Below are positions 48,358-56,915 of a stretch of DNA of 64,000 bases, one piece after another (within the stretch, counting starts at the first letter, position 1; each line of letters starts with the position of its first letter). The DNA is taken from positions 45,450-109,449 of the forward strand of contig JBCBUE010000002.1 of assembly GCA_039818285.1 (NCBI GenBank). Reading direction: 5' to 3'. This stretch comes from JBCBUE01 sp039818285. GTDB lineage: Bacteria; Planctomycetota; Phycisphaerae; Phycisphaerales; Phycisphaeraceae. Under the pieces are notes generated by a model. That model was not told the origin of the DNA. It saw only the letters and a list, made by a program, of their open reading frames with translations, and did not search any database. Position numbers and translations under genes: made by a program.

Positions 48358-49269
48358 ATGACGCACAGCACCCTCACCCTCGACGCGCCGGCGAAAGTCA
48401 ATCTGACTCTGTCGGTGGGCTCGCCCGACCCGACCACCGGCATGCACCCGATCGCCTCGTGGATGGTGGCGATCGACTTTCACGACACGGTTCGGCTGAT
48501 CCGCGACGACGGTGGTCACGGCTCGTTCGCCGCCAGCTACACCGACGACGCGCCGCGGCCGGAGTCGATCGACTGGGCGCCGGAGAAGGACCTGGCATGG
48601 CGGGCGTGGAAAGCGCTCGAGCAACGCGTTGGGCGGGCATTGCCGACGGTGATCGTCGTCGAGAAGCGCATCCCCACGGGGGCGGGCCTAGGCGGGGGGT
48701 CGTCGGACGCGGCGGCGGTGCTGGTGGGGCTGGACGCGTTGTGGGAACTCGGGCTGAGCACGGAATCGCTGGCGGAGGTGTCGGCGACGCTGGGATCGGA
48801 CGTGCCGTTCCTGGTGCACGCGATGCGCGGCGAGCCGTCGATGGTGGCGACGGGGCTGGGCGAGGCGTTGCGGCCCGCGAGGCTGACCGAAGCGATCGCG
48901 GTGGTGTTGGTGCTGCCGACGTGCAAGTGCCCGACCGGACCGGTGTATCGCGCGTTCGACGAGATGATCCAAGGCGAAACACTCGCCGCGGACGAGGCGG
49001 CGGTCGAAGCGATGGTCGACCGGCAACCGCGAGGGTCGGTCGAGGGGTTGTTCAACGACCTGGCCGAGCCGGCGATGCGGGCGGTGCCGGCGTTGCGAGA
49101 CGCGGCGGCCGCGGTGGGGGCGGTGATCGGGGACGATCGCGTGCGGGTGACGGGCTCGGGGTCGACGCTGTTTACCGTGGCGTCGTCGATGACCGAGGCG
49201 GCGCGCGTGGCGGAGCAACTGCGGCAAGCCGGCGTGACCGCGCTGGCGACGCGAACGATCATGGCGTGA
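48358..49269 (+). CDS. ispE: 4-diphosphocytidyl-2-C-methyl-D-erythritol kinase
   Basis: GHMP kinase of the MEP isoprenoid pathway. 303 residues. 'DAPAKVNLTLSVG' (family N-terminus), ATP loop 'IPTGAGLGGGSSDAAAVL', 'LGSDVPFLVHA' and C-terminal 'VRVTGSGSTLFTVA' are present. ATG 48358, 11 bases after the tetR stop. Its 3' end overlaps the convergent O-antigen-ligase-like gene by 11 bases. Control of ispE by a TetR protein would be unusual; this is inferred only from the arrangement. Confidence 0.94.
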   Translation: MTHSTLTLDAPAKVNLTLSVGSPDPTTGMHPIASWMVAIDFHDTVRLIRDDGGHGSFAASYTDDAPRPESIDWAPEKDLAWRAWKALEQRVGRALPTVIVVEKRIPTGAGLGGGSSDAAAVLVGLDALWELGLSTESLAEVSATLGSDVPFLVHAMRGEPSMVATGLGEALRPARLTEAIAVVLVLPTCKCPTGPVYRAFDEMIQGETLAADEAAVEAMVDRQPRGSVEGLFNDLAEPAMRAVPALRDAAAAVGAVIGDDRVRVTGSGSTLFTVASSMTEAARVAEQLRQAGVTALATRTIMA

Positions 49270-51505
49270 GGCGATCGACGCGTTGGCGGATGGCCTCGAC
49301 CTGGTCGGCGGGGAGCTGCTTGGCGGGGTCAAGGTAGAGCCGGTCGTTGAGTTCGAGGGCCGCGCGATACGCCTCGGTCGCCTCGTCGGATCGCCCTGAA
49401 CGATCGAGGGATTGCGCCAGCTGCAGGCGGTAAGTCAGCTGGCCCGGCGCGGCGTCGATGGCCGCCCGCCAGGCGTCGATCTCGGCCGGCAAATCGTCGC
49501 GCAACCGAGCCAGCGCCGCTCGGGTGCGCTGCACCGAGGTGGGGCGGTGCAGGTCGCCGCCCCGGGCGATCAAGGTCTCGAGCCATTCGTCATCACCGGT
49601 GGCCTGACCGATGCGCGACGACCACGACCACGCTCGTTCGGAGATCGGGGCGTGCACCGCCGACTGGGTCAGTGACTCGACAAACCTTGGGTGATCGATG
49701 TCGCCGCGGCGCCAGAGCTCGGCCGCTCCAACCAACATCGTGTGCTGGAACATGATCGGTACCGAGGCGCGTGCCACGAGGGTGATCGCGAGCGCACCGC
49801 CGACGACGCCGATCAAGGCGATGCCAGAGATGAATCGCACGCTTGGACCCGCCTCGCGTGATACCTCACGCAGCCCGACCGCCGACGCCACCCCCACCAC
49901 GCACCACAGCCCCGCCACGCCGCCCGGCTGGAAGAACCCCATCTCGATCTGGCTCTGCGCCACCACCACCACCGCCGCGCCAACCCAACCCAACCCCCAC
50001 GCCCAACCCCGCTCGCCCCCCCAACCGCTCATTACCGCGATGACCGCGATCATCCCGCCCGCCGCCACCAGCCACACCAGCCTCGCATCGAGCCACATCA
50101 TCGGCGCCTCGTACGCCAACTGCGACCCCATCACCAGCGCCGCGATCACCACGCCGACCCCCGCCCGCACCCGCCAGTTCCACCCCACCGCCTCGCCCGA
50201 TGCGATCACCGGGTCACCCGAGCCCACGCATCGCCACGCCCCCAACGCGAGCATCCCCAACAGCAGCGCCACCCACGCCGCGCCACCCAGGCCCAGCATC
50301 ACCGGCCAGTCCACCCACACCGCGTGCGCGCTCGTCACCTCCTCGGGATTGATCGTCGGCTTGTGCCGCAGGTAACCCGTCGAGAAACCGCTCGGCCCCA
50401 CGCCCCACCACCGCCCGCCCACCCCCTGCTCGACCCACGCCCGCCAGGCACCCACCCAATAGTGCCAGCGGAACAGCAGCGACCGCTCACCCGTCCAGTC
50501 AGCCGGCGGCCCCATCGCCCCGCGCACGAACACCGCGGTGACCGCGCCCACCACCGGCAGCAACGCCGCGCCCACCAGCACGCCCCGCACCGGCTTCAAC
50601 GCGCCCCTGCGCGACGCCCACAGCGTCACCACCCAAGCCAACGCCACCCACCCGGCCCCCGCCGCCGTCGCCGCGAGCGCCCCCTTACTCCGCGTCGCCC
50701 ACACCAGCCACGCCAACCCCACCGTCAGCAACAGCAGCACGACCAAGCCCCCGACCCCCGACCGCCCCACCCTGCGGTCTATCTCGTTGCGCCCGCGTGA
50801 TCGCCACCACCCCGACGCCGCCAAACCCAGCGCCAACACGCCCAGCGCCCCCGCGATCGTCCCCATGACGTTGCTGAACCCGATCGCCCCGATCACGTCG
50901 GGCGACCGCAACCGACGCTCATACAGTTCCGCCTGCGCCGACCCCACCGCCCACCCGCGCGACGCCAGCGTCTCCTCTCGCGTCGCCTCGTACTGCGCGA
51001 CCGTCACCGGGTGCTCGACCGCCATGTACCACGCCGCGTCCACCATCACCGGGATCGACACGCCCAGCAGCACCGCCGCCGCCCACCGCCGCGCCGCCCC
51101 CAGCCGCGCCGCGTGCGCCATCGCCAGCCCCGCCGACGCCCCGCCGATCCACGCCCCCACCAGCCAGGTCTCGGTCATCCGACCCCCCATCCACGGCACC
51201 GCCCACGCCACCCCCAACGCCCACAGCCCCACCGCCCACCACCGCACCCGCACCCCGCACCCAAGCGCCCCCGCCATCACCACCGCCGACCACCCCACCA
51301 GCCCGACCGACCACCACGCCGCGCCCACCGGCCCGACCGCCGTCACCGACAACACCCGCCCCATCTCGTCCAGCGTGCTCCGCGGATCGATGTCCCACAC
51401 CACCTCGGGCGCGAACGTCACCACCCACGGCAGCACCGCCAACGCCACCAGCACCCCGGCCAACACCCCCACCACCTCTTCGCGATGCACGGCCGATGTC
51501 GCCAT
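49259..51505 (-). CDS. O-antigen-ligase-like membrane protein with TPR-like C-terminus
   Basis: 748 residues. About 12-14 hydrophobic helices occupy residues 10-590, with a large periplasmic loop containing 'YLRHKPTINPEEVTSAHAVWVDWPVMLGLGG', the His-containing segment typical of Wzy_C/WaaL proteins. Residues about 640-735 form TPR-like helices ('ALARLRDDLPAEIDAWRAAIDAAPGQLTYRLQLAQSLDRSGRSDEATEAYRAALELNDR' in outline). A polymerase or ligase in surface glycan or protein glycosylation is likely; no other glycan genes are near. ATG 51505; ten bases after the DUF2339 stop. Confidence 0.85.
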   Translation of the reverse strand: MATSAVHREEVVGVLAGVLVALAVLPWVVTFAPEVVWDIDPRSTLDEMGRVLSVTAVGPVGAAWWSVGLVGWSAVVMAGALGCGVRVRWWAVGLWALGVAWAVPWMGGRMTETWLVGAWIGGASAGLAMAHAARLGAARRWAAAVLLGVSIPVMVDAAWYMAVEHPVTVAQYEATREETLASRGWAVGSAQAELYERRLRSPDVIGAIGFSNVMGTIAGALGVLALGLAASGWWRSRGRNEIDRRVGRSGVGGLVVLLLLTVGLAWLVWATRSKGALAATAAGAGWVALAWVVTLWASRRGALKPVRGVLVGAALLPVVGAVTAVFVRGAMGPPADWTGERSLLFRWHYWVGAWRAWVEQGVGGRWWGVGPSGFSTGYLRHKPTINPEEVTSAHAVWVDWPVMLGLGGAAWVALLLGMLALGAWRCVGSGDPVIASGEAVGWNWRVRAGVGVVIAALVMGSQLAYEAPMMWLDARLVWLVAAGGMIAVIAVMSGWGGERGWAWGLGWVGAAVVVVAQSQIEMGFFQPGGVAGLWCVVGVASAVGLREVSREAGPSVRFISGIALIGVVGGALAITLVARASVPIMFQHTMLVGAAELWRRGDIDHPRFVESLTQSAVHAPISERAWSWSSRIGQATGDDEWLETLIARGGDLHRPTSVQRTRAALARLRDDLPAEIDAWRAAIDAAPGQLTYRLQLAQSLDRSGRSDEATEAYRAALELNDRLYLDPAKQLPADQVEAIRQRVDRLTP

Positions 51506-51514
51506 CGGCGGATG

Positions 51515-54286
51515 CTAACCCGCGCCCACCCCGCCCGCCGTCGGCTCCTGCTTCCGCACCAGCACGAATCGCTGATACACATACCCCAGCGCCAGCAACG
51601 ACAGCCCCAGCCCGAAAAAGCTCAGCACACGCAGCAAGCCCTCCAACGTAGCGGCATCCACCAGGAACACCTTGCCGACCGCGATCAGCATCACCGCCAG
51701 CGACCCGTACCGCAGCCACGCGGCGCGACGCCACAGCCCCGCCACCAGCAAGGTCAAACCCAGCCCGACCCACACGGCCGAGTACGCGTAGCTCTCCGCC
51801 TGACCCACGTCGTGCGTCTCGAACCGCAGGTCGCCGCCGACGAACGCCTGCCGCGTCGCCAGGCTCACCCAGACAAACACCATCACGAGCGACACCACGC
51901 CGCCCGCCTGCGCCAGCACCGGTCGACGCAGACGCTCGACGTACGCCACACACCCCGCCGCGACGGCCGGCACGCCATACGCCAACGCCAACCAGTTGGC
52001 CACCGGCCAAGCCCCCACCGACCCGCCCGCCCACAGCGGGTTCAGCGCCAACAACCCCAGCACGCACGAGGCCGACAACGCCAGCCACACGACTGCCTGC
52101 CCCGCCGAGTCGAGGGCACCGCTCAGTCGTTGCCCGCCGATCCAGCGCAGCGCCGCCCCGCCCGCCAGCCAGGCCAACGCCAGCACCGACGCCTCGATCA
52201 GCGTGGGCTCGGCCAGCCAGTCGGCCCCAACAAACCCGTACCGCACGAGCCACGCCGCCGCGACCACGCCATACACCACGGCCGCCCAACACACGCCGAC
52301 CGCCGTCGACGCCTCGCCCCGCCGCACCCACAACCAGGCCGTCAACGACAACGCCCCAAGCCCGAACACCAGTTGCATCGGAAGCAGCGTGTGACCCGGC
52401 CACGCCTCGAGCGCCCCAAAGCGTGGGAGCACGGCCGAGAACGTGAACGCCGCCAACCCCAACGCAACGCACGACCCCGCTCGCATCGCGTCGGTCCGCA
52501 GCCAAGGCCACAGCCCAGCGATCGCGACGCCCAGACCCGCCCACGCCAAACCCCTCGCCTCCAGCGGCAGCAACACGCCGATCGCCAGCGTCGCCACCCC
52601 GGTCGCCGGCAGCAGCAGCGCGGACTGCATCCGCCGCGCCACCACGCCCCGGCGGCGTAGCCATGGCCAGCTGCCGGCGACCATCAACGCGACCGCCGCC
52701 ACCGCGGCGACGGCCAGCCCCGTCCGGAAGGGCTCGATCGGCAACCGCGTCAACGCGATCGCGAAAAACACAAACCCGCTCGCCCCCGACAGGCTCGCAA
52801 ACACCACCCGCTGACGGGACCGAACGCTCGCCGCGTACCCGCCCAACCCGAACAACGCCCCGAACGCCACGCACATCCACGCCAACGCCGAGTCCATCGC
52901 CACGCCTGCCCGCCACGCCCAGTCCGCGTGGTACCCCAGCGTCACCGCCGCGCACACGCCCGCCGCCACCACCGGCAGCGCGACGTACTCAGCCCGCCAA
53001 CGACCGAGCACCAGCAACCCGGCGCTCACCACCGCGAGCATCGACAGATCGACCACCGTGTACCCCCCCGTCGCGACCAGCACGCCCGTGAGCAGCGCCG
53101 CCGATCCCGCCGCCGATCCGGTCTGCAAGAGCGCCGCCCGTCTCCCCGCCCGGCCGCGCGGCCCCGTGAGCGCCGACTGCACCAGGTACACCGCGGTGCT
53201 CACGATCAGGAACCCGCTCACGAACAGCCGGTCGGTCTGCCCTTCGCCCAGGAAGATCGCCGCGACCGCCCACAGCACCGCCAACGCCATCGTCATCGAC
53301 GAGATCGACACCCAGCCCCGTCGCGCGCTCACCGCGACCAGCCCCCCCTCCAGCACCAGCAGGTACGCCAGCACCGGCCCGACGCTCTCCGACTCGCCGC
53401 CCAGCACCGCCGGCATCGCGAACCCGCCCAGCATCCCCAGCACCGCCACGAACGGCCCGTGCCGAAGCGCCAGCGCGACCGCCGCCGCCGTCACCGCCGT
53501 CGCCAGCCCAAACGCCGCGTTCGCGTCGATCAGCCCGAACACCCGCGTCGCCGCGACGATGCACCCGTACCAGACCGCCATCGCCGCGCCAACCGACGCC
53601 TGACTCACATGCGGCGCCCGACCCTTCAGCGCCAGCCCCGCCGCCAGCAAGGCCGCACCGAAGAACGCGCCAATGCCCAGGCGCTGCGCCGGCGACAGCA
53701 CGACGTTGTCGTAACCCCACTTCAGCAGGAACGCCCCCGCCAGCGCCAACGCGATCCCGCCCACCCACACCAGTACCCGACCGCCCAGCCGCTGCTCGAG
53801 ACTCAACCCCTCGCCGGGTCGATCGGACGCATCCGGCGCGACTGGCGCAACCGGCTCGGACTTGGCCGCTTCCTCGCTGGGCCGCGACCGATAGGCCGCG
53901 TCGACCAACGCCGCCGGCGAAGGCGCCCTCGACCGCGGCGACGCCGGCGCAACCTCGACGGACGAAACGTCGGCCGCGTCGGTGTCGTCGGCTTCGCGAG
54001 CCGCGACCGCGGGCGGCTCGGGCTCCTCCGCCTCGGGCCGGACCGGCTCTTCACCAGGCGTCGACGGCCGCGCCCGTTGAACGGACTCGATGGCCCGAGC
54101 CGTGACGGTCCGACCCTGGGCCGGCGCGTCGACCGCCGCCACCGACGCCCGCTCAAGGCGATGCATGCGACGCCTCAGGTCGCCGACGCCCAGTTGAGCC
54201 CGCAGGGCGATGGAGAACCCCACCACCCCCATGCCCAAAGCCGCGAGCACCACCACCAGCACGATCACGACGGCTTCGATCCACAT
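51515..54286 (-). CDS. DUF2339 multi-pass membrane protein
   Basis: 923 residues. One N-terminal helix (5-28), a disordered Pro/Glu/Ala-rich segment with a short coiled coil (about 35-165), then 'GLSLEQRLGGRVLVWVGGIALALAGAFLLKWGYDN' that marks DUF2339, followed by about 24 hydrophobic helices. Function unknown for the family. ATG 54286 is preferred over 54325 because GGAGA lies seven bases upstream of it and a palindromic operator-like site fills 54298-54313. The gene lies downstream of tetR on the same strand. Confidence 0.85.
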   Translation of the reverse strand: MWIEAVVIVLVVVLAALGMGVVGFSIALRAQLGVGDLRRRMHRLERASVAAVDAPAQGRTVTARAIESVQRARPSTPGEEPVRPEAEEPEPPAVAAREADDTDAADVSSVEVAPASPRSRAPSPAALVDAAYRSRPSEEAAKSEPVAPVAPDASDRPGEGLSLEQRLGGRVLVWVGGIALALAGAFLLKWGYDNVVLSPAQRLGIGAFFGAALLAAGLALKGRAPHVSQASVGAAMAVWYGCIVAATRVFGLIDANAAFGLATAVTAAAVALALRHGPFVAVLGMLGGFAMPAVLGGESESVGPVLAYLLVLEGGLVAVSARRGWVSISSMTMALAVLWAVAAIFLGEGQTDRLFVSGFLIVSTAVYLVQSALTGPRGRAGRRAALLQTGSAAGSAALLTGVLVATGGYTVVDLSMLAVVSAGLLVLGRWRAEYVALPVVAAGVCAAVTLGYHADWAWRAGVAMDSALAWMCVAFGALFGLGGYAASVRSRQRVVFASLSGASGFVFFAIALTRLPIEPFRTGLAVAAVAAVALMVAGSWPWLRRRGVVARRMQSALLLPATGVATLAIGVLLPLEARGLAWAGLGVAIAGLWPWLRTDAMRAGSCVALGLAAFTFSAVLPRFGALEAWPGHTLLPMQLVFGLGALSLTAWLWVRRGEASTAVGVCWAAVVYGVVAAAWLVRYGFVGADWLAEPTLIEASVLALAWLAGGAALRWIGGQRLSGALDSAGQAVVWLALSASCVLGLLALNPLWAGGSVGAWPVANWLALAYGVPAVAAGCVAYVERLRRPVLAQAGGVVSLVMVFVWVSLATRQAFVGGDLRFETHDVGQAESYAYSAVWVGLGLTLLVAGLWRRAAWLRYGSLAVMLIAVGKVFLVDAATLEGLLRVLSFFGLGLSLLALGYVYQRFVLVRKQEPTAGGVGAG

Positions 54287-54297
54287 GCGTCTTCTCC

Positions 54298-54313
54298 GTA
54301 AGTTTTTACTTAC
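54298..54313. promoter_or_regulatory. Operator-like palindrome before the DUF2339 gene
   Basis: Perfect inverted repeat GTAAGT-TTTT-ACTTAC, directly upstream of the ribosome binding site. The arm with its flank (ATGTAAGT on the minus strand) matches half of the palindrome at 54924-54945 in front of tetR. Confidence 0.55.
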
Positions 54314-54335
54314 ATCATCGGTCAAAAAAAAGAAG

Positions 54336-54911
54336 TCAGTCGCCCTCGAGCAGCCGCGCCCCGGTCGCCGTCATCATCGATCGCCGCTGCGGCTCGGCCG
54401 CCAGGCGCAGCTCCCGCGTGATGTCGCCGATCGTCGCGAGCCCGATCACCGCCCACGCGATCCGAGCCGACGCGGCCGGGTCGCTCGACCCGCCACGGTG
54501 CTCAGCGACGCGATCGCGGATGAACGCGTGCAGCCGGCGGTACAGGTCGCGCAGCGAGCGACGGATCTCGTCATCCTCGGTCTCGCTGAGCGCCGCGAAG
54601 ATGATGCGGTACAGCCCCGACCGACCGCGGTGCCGCGACTCGTAGGCCAGGATGCGCTCGGCCGCCGTGCCCGGGCCGCCCGCGTCGGCGATCTCGCCCC
54701 ACCGCGCCACCGCGGCGTCGAACAGCCAGCCGATCGCCGCGATGAACATCGCCTTCTTGCTCGGCCACAGCCGGTAGAGCTGGTTCTCCCGCAGCCCGCA
54801 CCGCCGGGCCAGCTCGGCCGTCGTCGACCGCCGATACCCCAGCTCGGCGAACGACTCGGCGAGAGTCGGCAGCAGGTCCAGGCGTCGTTGTTGGGCTCGG
54901 GCGGTCGTCAC
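54336..54911 (-). CDS. TetR/AcrR family regulator
   Basis: 191 residues from GTG 54911. The frame stays open to a GTG at 54938, but that codon lies within the operator. HTH: 'AELGYRRSTTAELARRCGLRENQLYRLWPSKKAMF' in outline, with NQLYRLW as recognition helix; the rest is a helical ligand domain. Ligand unknown. A run of eight A on the plus strand (54315-54322) follows the stop. Located between DUF2339 (downstream) and the divergent DUF308 gene; it probably controls both, judged by shared palindromes. Confidence 0.9.
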   Translation of the reverse strand: MTTARAQQRRLDLLPTLAESFAELGYRRSTTAELARRCGLRENQLYRLWPSKKAMFIAAIGWLFDAAVARWGEIADAGGPGTAAERILAYESRHRGRSGLYRIIFAALSETEDDEIRRSLRDLYRRLHAFIRDRVAEHRGGSSDPAASARIAWAVIGLATIGDITRELRLAAEPQRRSMMTATGARLLEGD

Positions 54912-54923
54912 GCGGCGGCTCGC

Positions 54924-54945
54924 AATGTAGGCGTACACTTACATT
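54924..54945. promoter_or_regulatory. TetR operator candidate in the tetR/DUF308 divergent region
   Basis: 22-base imperfect palindrome, arms AATGTA and TACATT with a symmetric centre GTAC; 18 of 22 positions are self-complementary. It covers the expected transcription start of tetR and lies before the divergent DUF308 gene. Confidence 0.6.
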
Positions 54946-54970
54946 GTATGTCGCTTGCTCGGCCCGTCAA
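54943..54970 (-). promoter_or_regulatory. Promoter of tetR
   Basis: Minus strand: -35 TTGACG (54965-54970), 16-base spacer, -10 TACAAT (54943-54948). The -10 overlaps the end of the palindrome, fitting repression by occlusion. Confidence 0.55.
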
Positions 54971-55058
54971 GCCCCGCGTTCGACACCCCGCCCCGCCGCC
55001 GGGTACAACGACCGGCGTACCCCTCGCCCCCCCCAACGCCCCCGACCCGGAGCACGCC

Positions 55059-55652
55059 ATGACCAACGAGACGACCGTGGACATGAACCAGCTGATGCAG
55101 AAGCTCGCCCGCGACTGGTGGGTCCTGCTGATCCGCGGCGTCCTGCTGGTCGTCCTCGGCCTGTACGCCCTGGTCATGCCCGGCCAGACGCTCGCGACCT
55201 TCTGCCTGATCTTCGGCCTGTTCCTGATCGTCGACGCCGTGATCTCGATCGCCTCGGGGCTCGGCGGCGGGTCGGGCTGGTCGATCGGGCGTGGGCTGCT
55301 CACGCTGATCATCGGCGTGATCATCGTGGCGGCGCCCGCGGTGTTCGGCGCGGTCGCGGCGGTGGTGCTCGTGTACTTCGTGGCCGCCGGGCTGGTGATC
55401 GCCGGCGTCGCGGAGATCGCCGCGGTCGTCCAGCACAAGGAGCACGCCGGGGCGTGGGTCTTCGTTCAGGGCGTGCTGTCGATCGCGTTCGGCCTGCTGC
55501 TGGCGCTGATGCCGGTCGTCGCCGCCGCCGCCCTGATCATGGTCGCCGGCATCTACGCCATCGTCTTCGGCATCGCCCTGATCGCCCTGTCGTTCAAGGT
55601 CAAGGGCTACACGCCGAAGGTCAAGGACGCCTCGACGCCCGAGGCGGGCTGA
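55059..55652 (+). CDS. DUF308/HdeD-like membrane protein
   Basis: 197 residues with six hydrophobic helices arranged as three pairs, the HdeD/DUF308 pattern: 'WWVLLIRGVLLVVLGLYALVMPG' in outline, 'IGRGLLTLIIGVIIVAAPAV' and 'FVQGVLSIAFGLLLALMPV', each starting with a G-x-L/I helix. HdeD of E. coli belongs to an acid-resistance island; function here is unknown. GGAG lies eight bases before ATG 55059. Four bases later the PfkB kinase gene begins. Confidence 0.87.
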   Translation: MTNETTVDMNQLMQKLARDWWVLLIRGVLLVVLGLYALVMPGQTLATFCLIFGLFLIVDAVISIASGLGGGSGWSIGRGLLTLIIGVIIVAAPAVFGAVAAVVLVYFVAAGLVIAGVAEIAAVVQHKEHAGAWVFVQGVLSIAFGLLLALMPVVAAAALIMVAGIYAIVFGIALIALSFKVKGYTPKVKDASTPEAG

Positions 55653-55656
55653 GCCC

Positions 55657-56778
55657 GTGACCTCGCCAACGATCGCCGTCGCCGGTCACGTCTGCCTCGA
55701 CATGATCCCGACGTTCCCGCCGCACGCCCGCGTGGAGCTGGCGCCGGGGGCGCTGATCCACGTCGGGCCCTCCGTGCGGTCGATCGGCGGGGCCGTCGGC
55801 AACACCGGCCTCGCCCTGCACCGGCTCGGCCAGCCCGTGCGCCTGATCGGCAAGCTCGGCGACGACGGCTTCGGTCGCGGCGTGCTCAACCTGCTCAACG
55901 ACATCGATCCCCGACTCGCTGAGGCCATGACCGTCGCCGCCGGCGCGACCTCCAGCTACACCGTCGTCATCGACCCGCCCGACGTCGACCGGCTCTTCCT
56001 GCACTGCCCCGGCGCCAACGACACCTTCACCGACGCCGACATCGACTGGGACCGCCTCGACGACGCCGCGATCCTGCATTTCGGCTACCCGCCGGTCATG
56101 CGATCGATGCTCGACCCCGAGCCGGGGTACCGCATGTTCACCGAGGCGCATCGACGCGGGCTCATCACCAGCCTCGACATGACGGCGATCGACCCGGCCT
56201 CCGGCGCCGCGCACGTCGACTGGATCGCGTGGCTGCGGCGCGTGCTGCCGACGGTCGACCTGTTCCTGCCCAGCCTCGACGAGACGCTCACCATGCTCGG
56301 TGAGCCGCCCGGGCCACCGACGCCGAAGACGCTGGCGACGGTCACCGATCGATTGCTCGACCTCGGAGCCCGCGTCGTGATGCTCAAGCTCGGCGACCGC
56401 GGCGCGTCCCTTCGCACGGCAAGCGACCCGCCCGAGCGACTCGTGCCGCGCGTCGGCGCCGGGTGGGCCAGCCGCGAGCTGTACGCGCCGTGCTTTCAAG
56501 CCGAGGTGCTCGGCACGACGGGCACGGGCGATTGCACCATCGCCGGGTTCCTCGCGTCGGTGATGCGGGGTGACGGGCCGATCGACTGCCTGACCGCCGC
56601 GACGGCCGTGGGCGGGGCGAGCGTGGAAACGACCGATGCCACGTCCGCGCTGCCGGCGTGGTCCGCGATCGCCCAGCGCGTCGCGGCGGGCTGGCCAAGG
56701 CACGCCCCGACCGGCGGGTTCGAGGGCTGGGCGGAGTTGGGCCAAGGCGTGCGACGCGGCCCGCGCGACGGGGGTTGA
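55657..56778 (+). CDS. PfkB family carbohydrate kinase
   Basis: 373 residues from GTG 55657, four bases after the preceding stop. Ribokinase fold: 'IAVAGHVCLDMIPTFP' start, 'IGGAVGNTGLALHRLG' (PfkB signature 1 region) and 'GTTGTGDCTIAGFLASV' (signature 2, anion hole and catalytic Asp in GTGD, where most have GAGD). Phosphorylates a sugar or nucleoside with ATP; the substrate cannot be read. The usual length is about 310, with extra residues at the C-terminus. Confidence 0.88.
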   Translation: MTSPTIAVAGHVCLDMIPTFPPHARVELAPGALIHVGPSVRSIGGAVGNTGLALHRLGQPVRLIGKLGDDGFGRGVLNLLNDIDPRLAEAMTVAAGATSSYTVVIDPPDVDRLFLHCPGANDTFTDADIDWDRLDDAAILHFGYPPVMRSMLDPEPGYRMFTEAHRRGLITSLDMTAIDPASGAAHVDWIAWLRRVLPTVDLFLPSLDETLTMLGEPPGPPTPKTLATVTDRLLDLGARVVMLKLGDRGASLRTASDPPERLVPRVGAGWASRELYAPCFQAEVLGTTGTGDCTIAGFLASVMRGDGPIDCLTAATAVGGASVETTDATSALPAWSAIAQRVAAGWPRHAPTGGFEGWAELGQGVRRGPRDGG

Positions 56779-56800
56779 TCCGGGCGGAGACGCGGCGCAA

Positions 56801-56839
56801 GAAAAACCCCCGCCGTCGCGTTTTCGCGGCTGGCGGGGG
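56801..56839 (-). terminator. Rho-independent terminator of nrdJ
   Basis: Long hairpin: CCCCCGCC (56807-56814) with GGCGGGGG (56832-56839), inner stem CGCG/CGCG around a TTTT loop (56817-56828), followed on the minus strand by GTTTTTCTTGC. It lies 77 bases after the nrdJ stop, between nrdJ and the convergent kinase. Confidence 0.85.
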
Positions 56840-56915
56840 CAGGAGGAGGCGTGGTTTTCAGCAGTAATACGCGGGGGGTGCCCCCGGGTTCGCCTCAATC
56901 GACGCAATTTAACAC

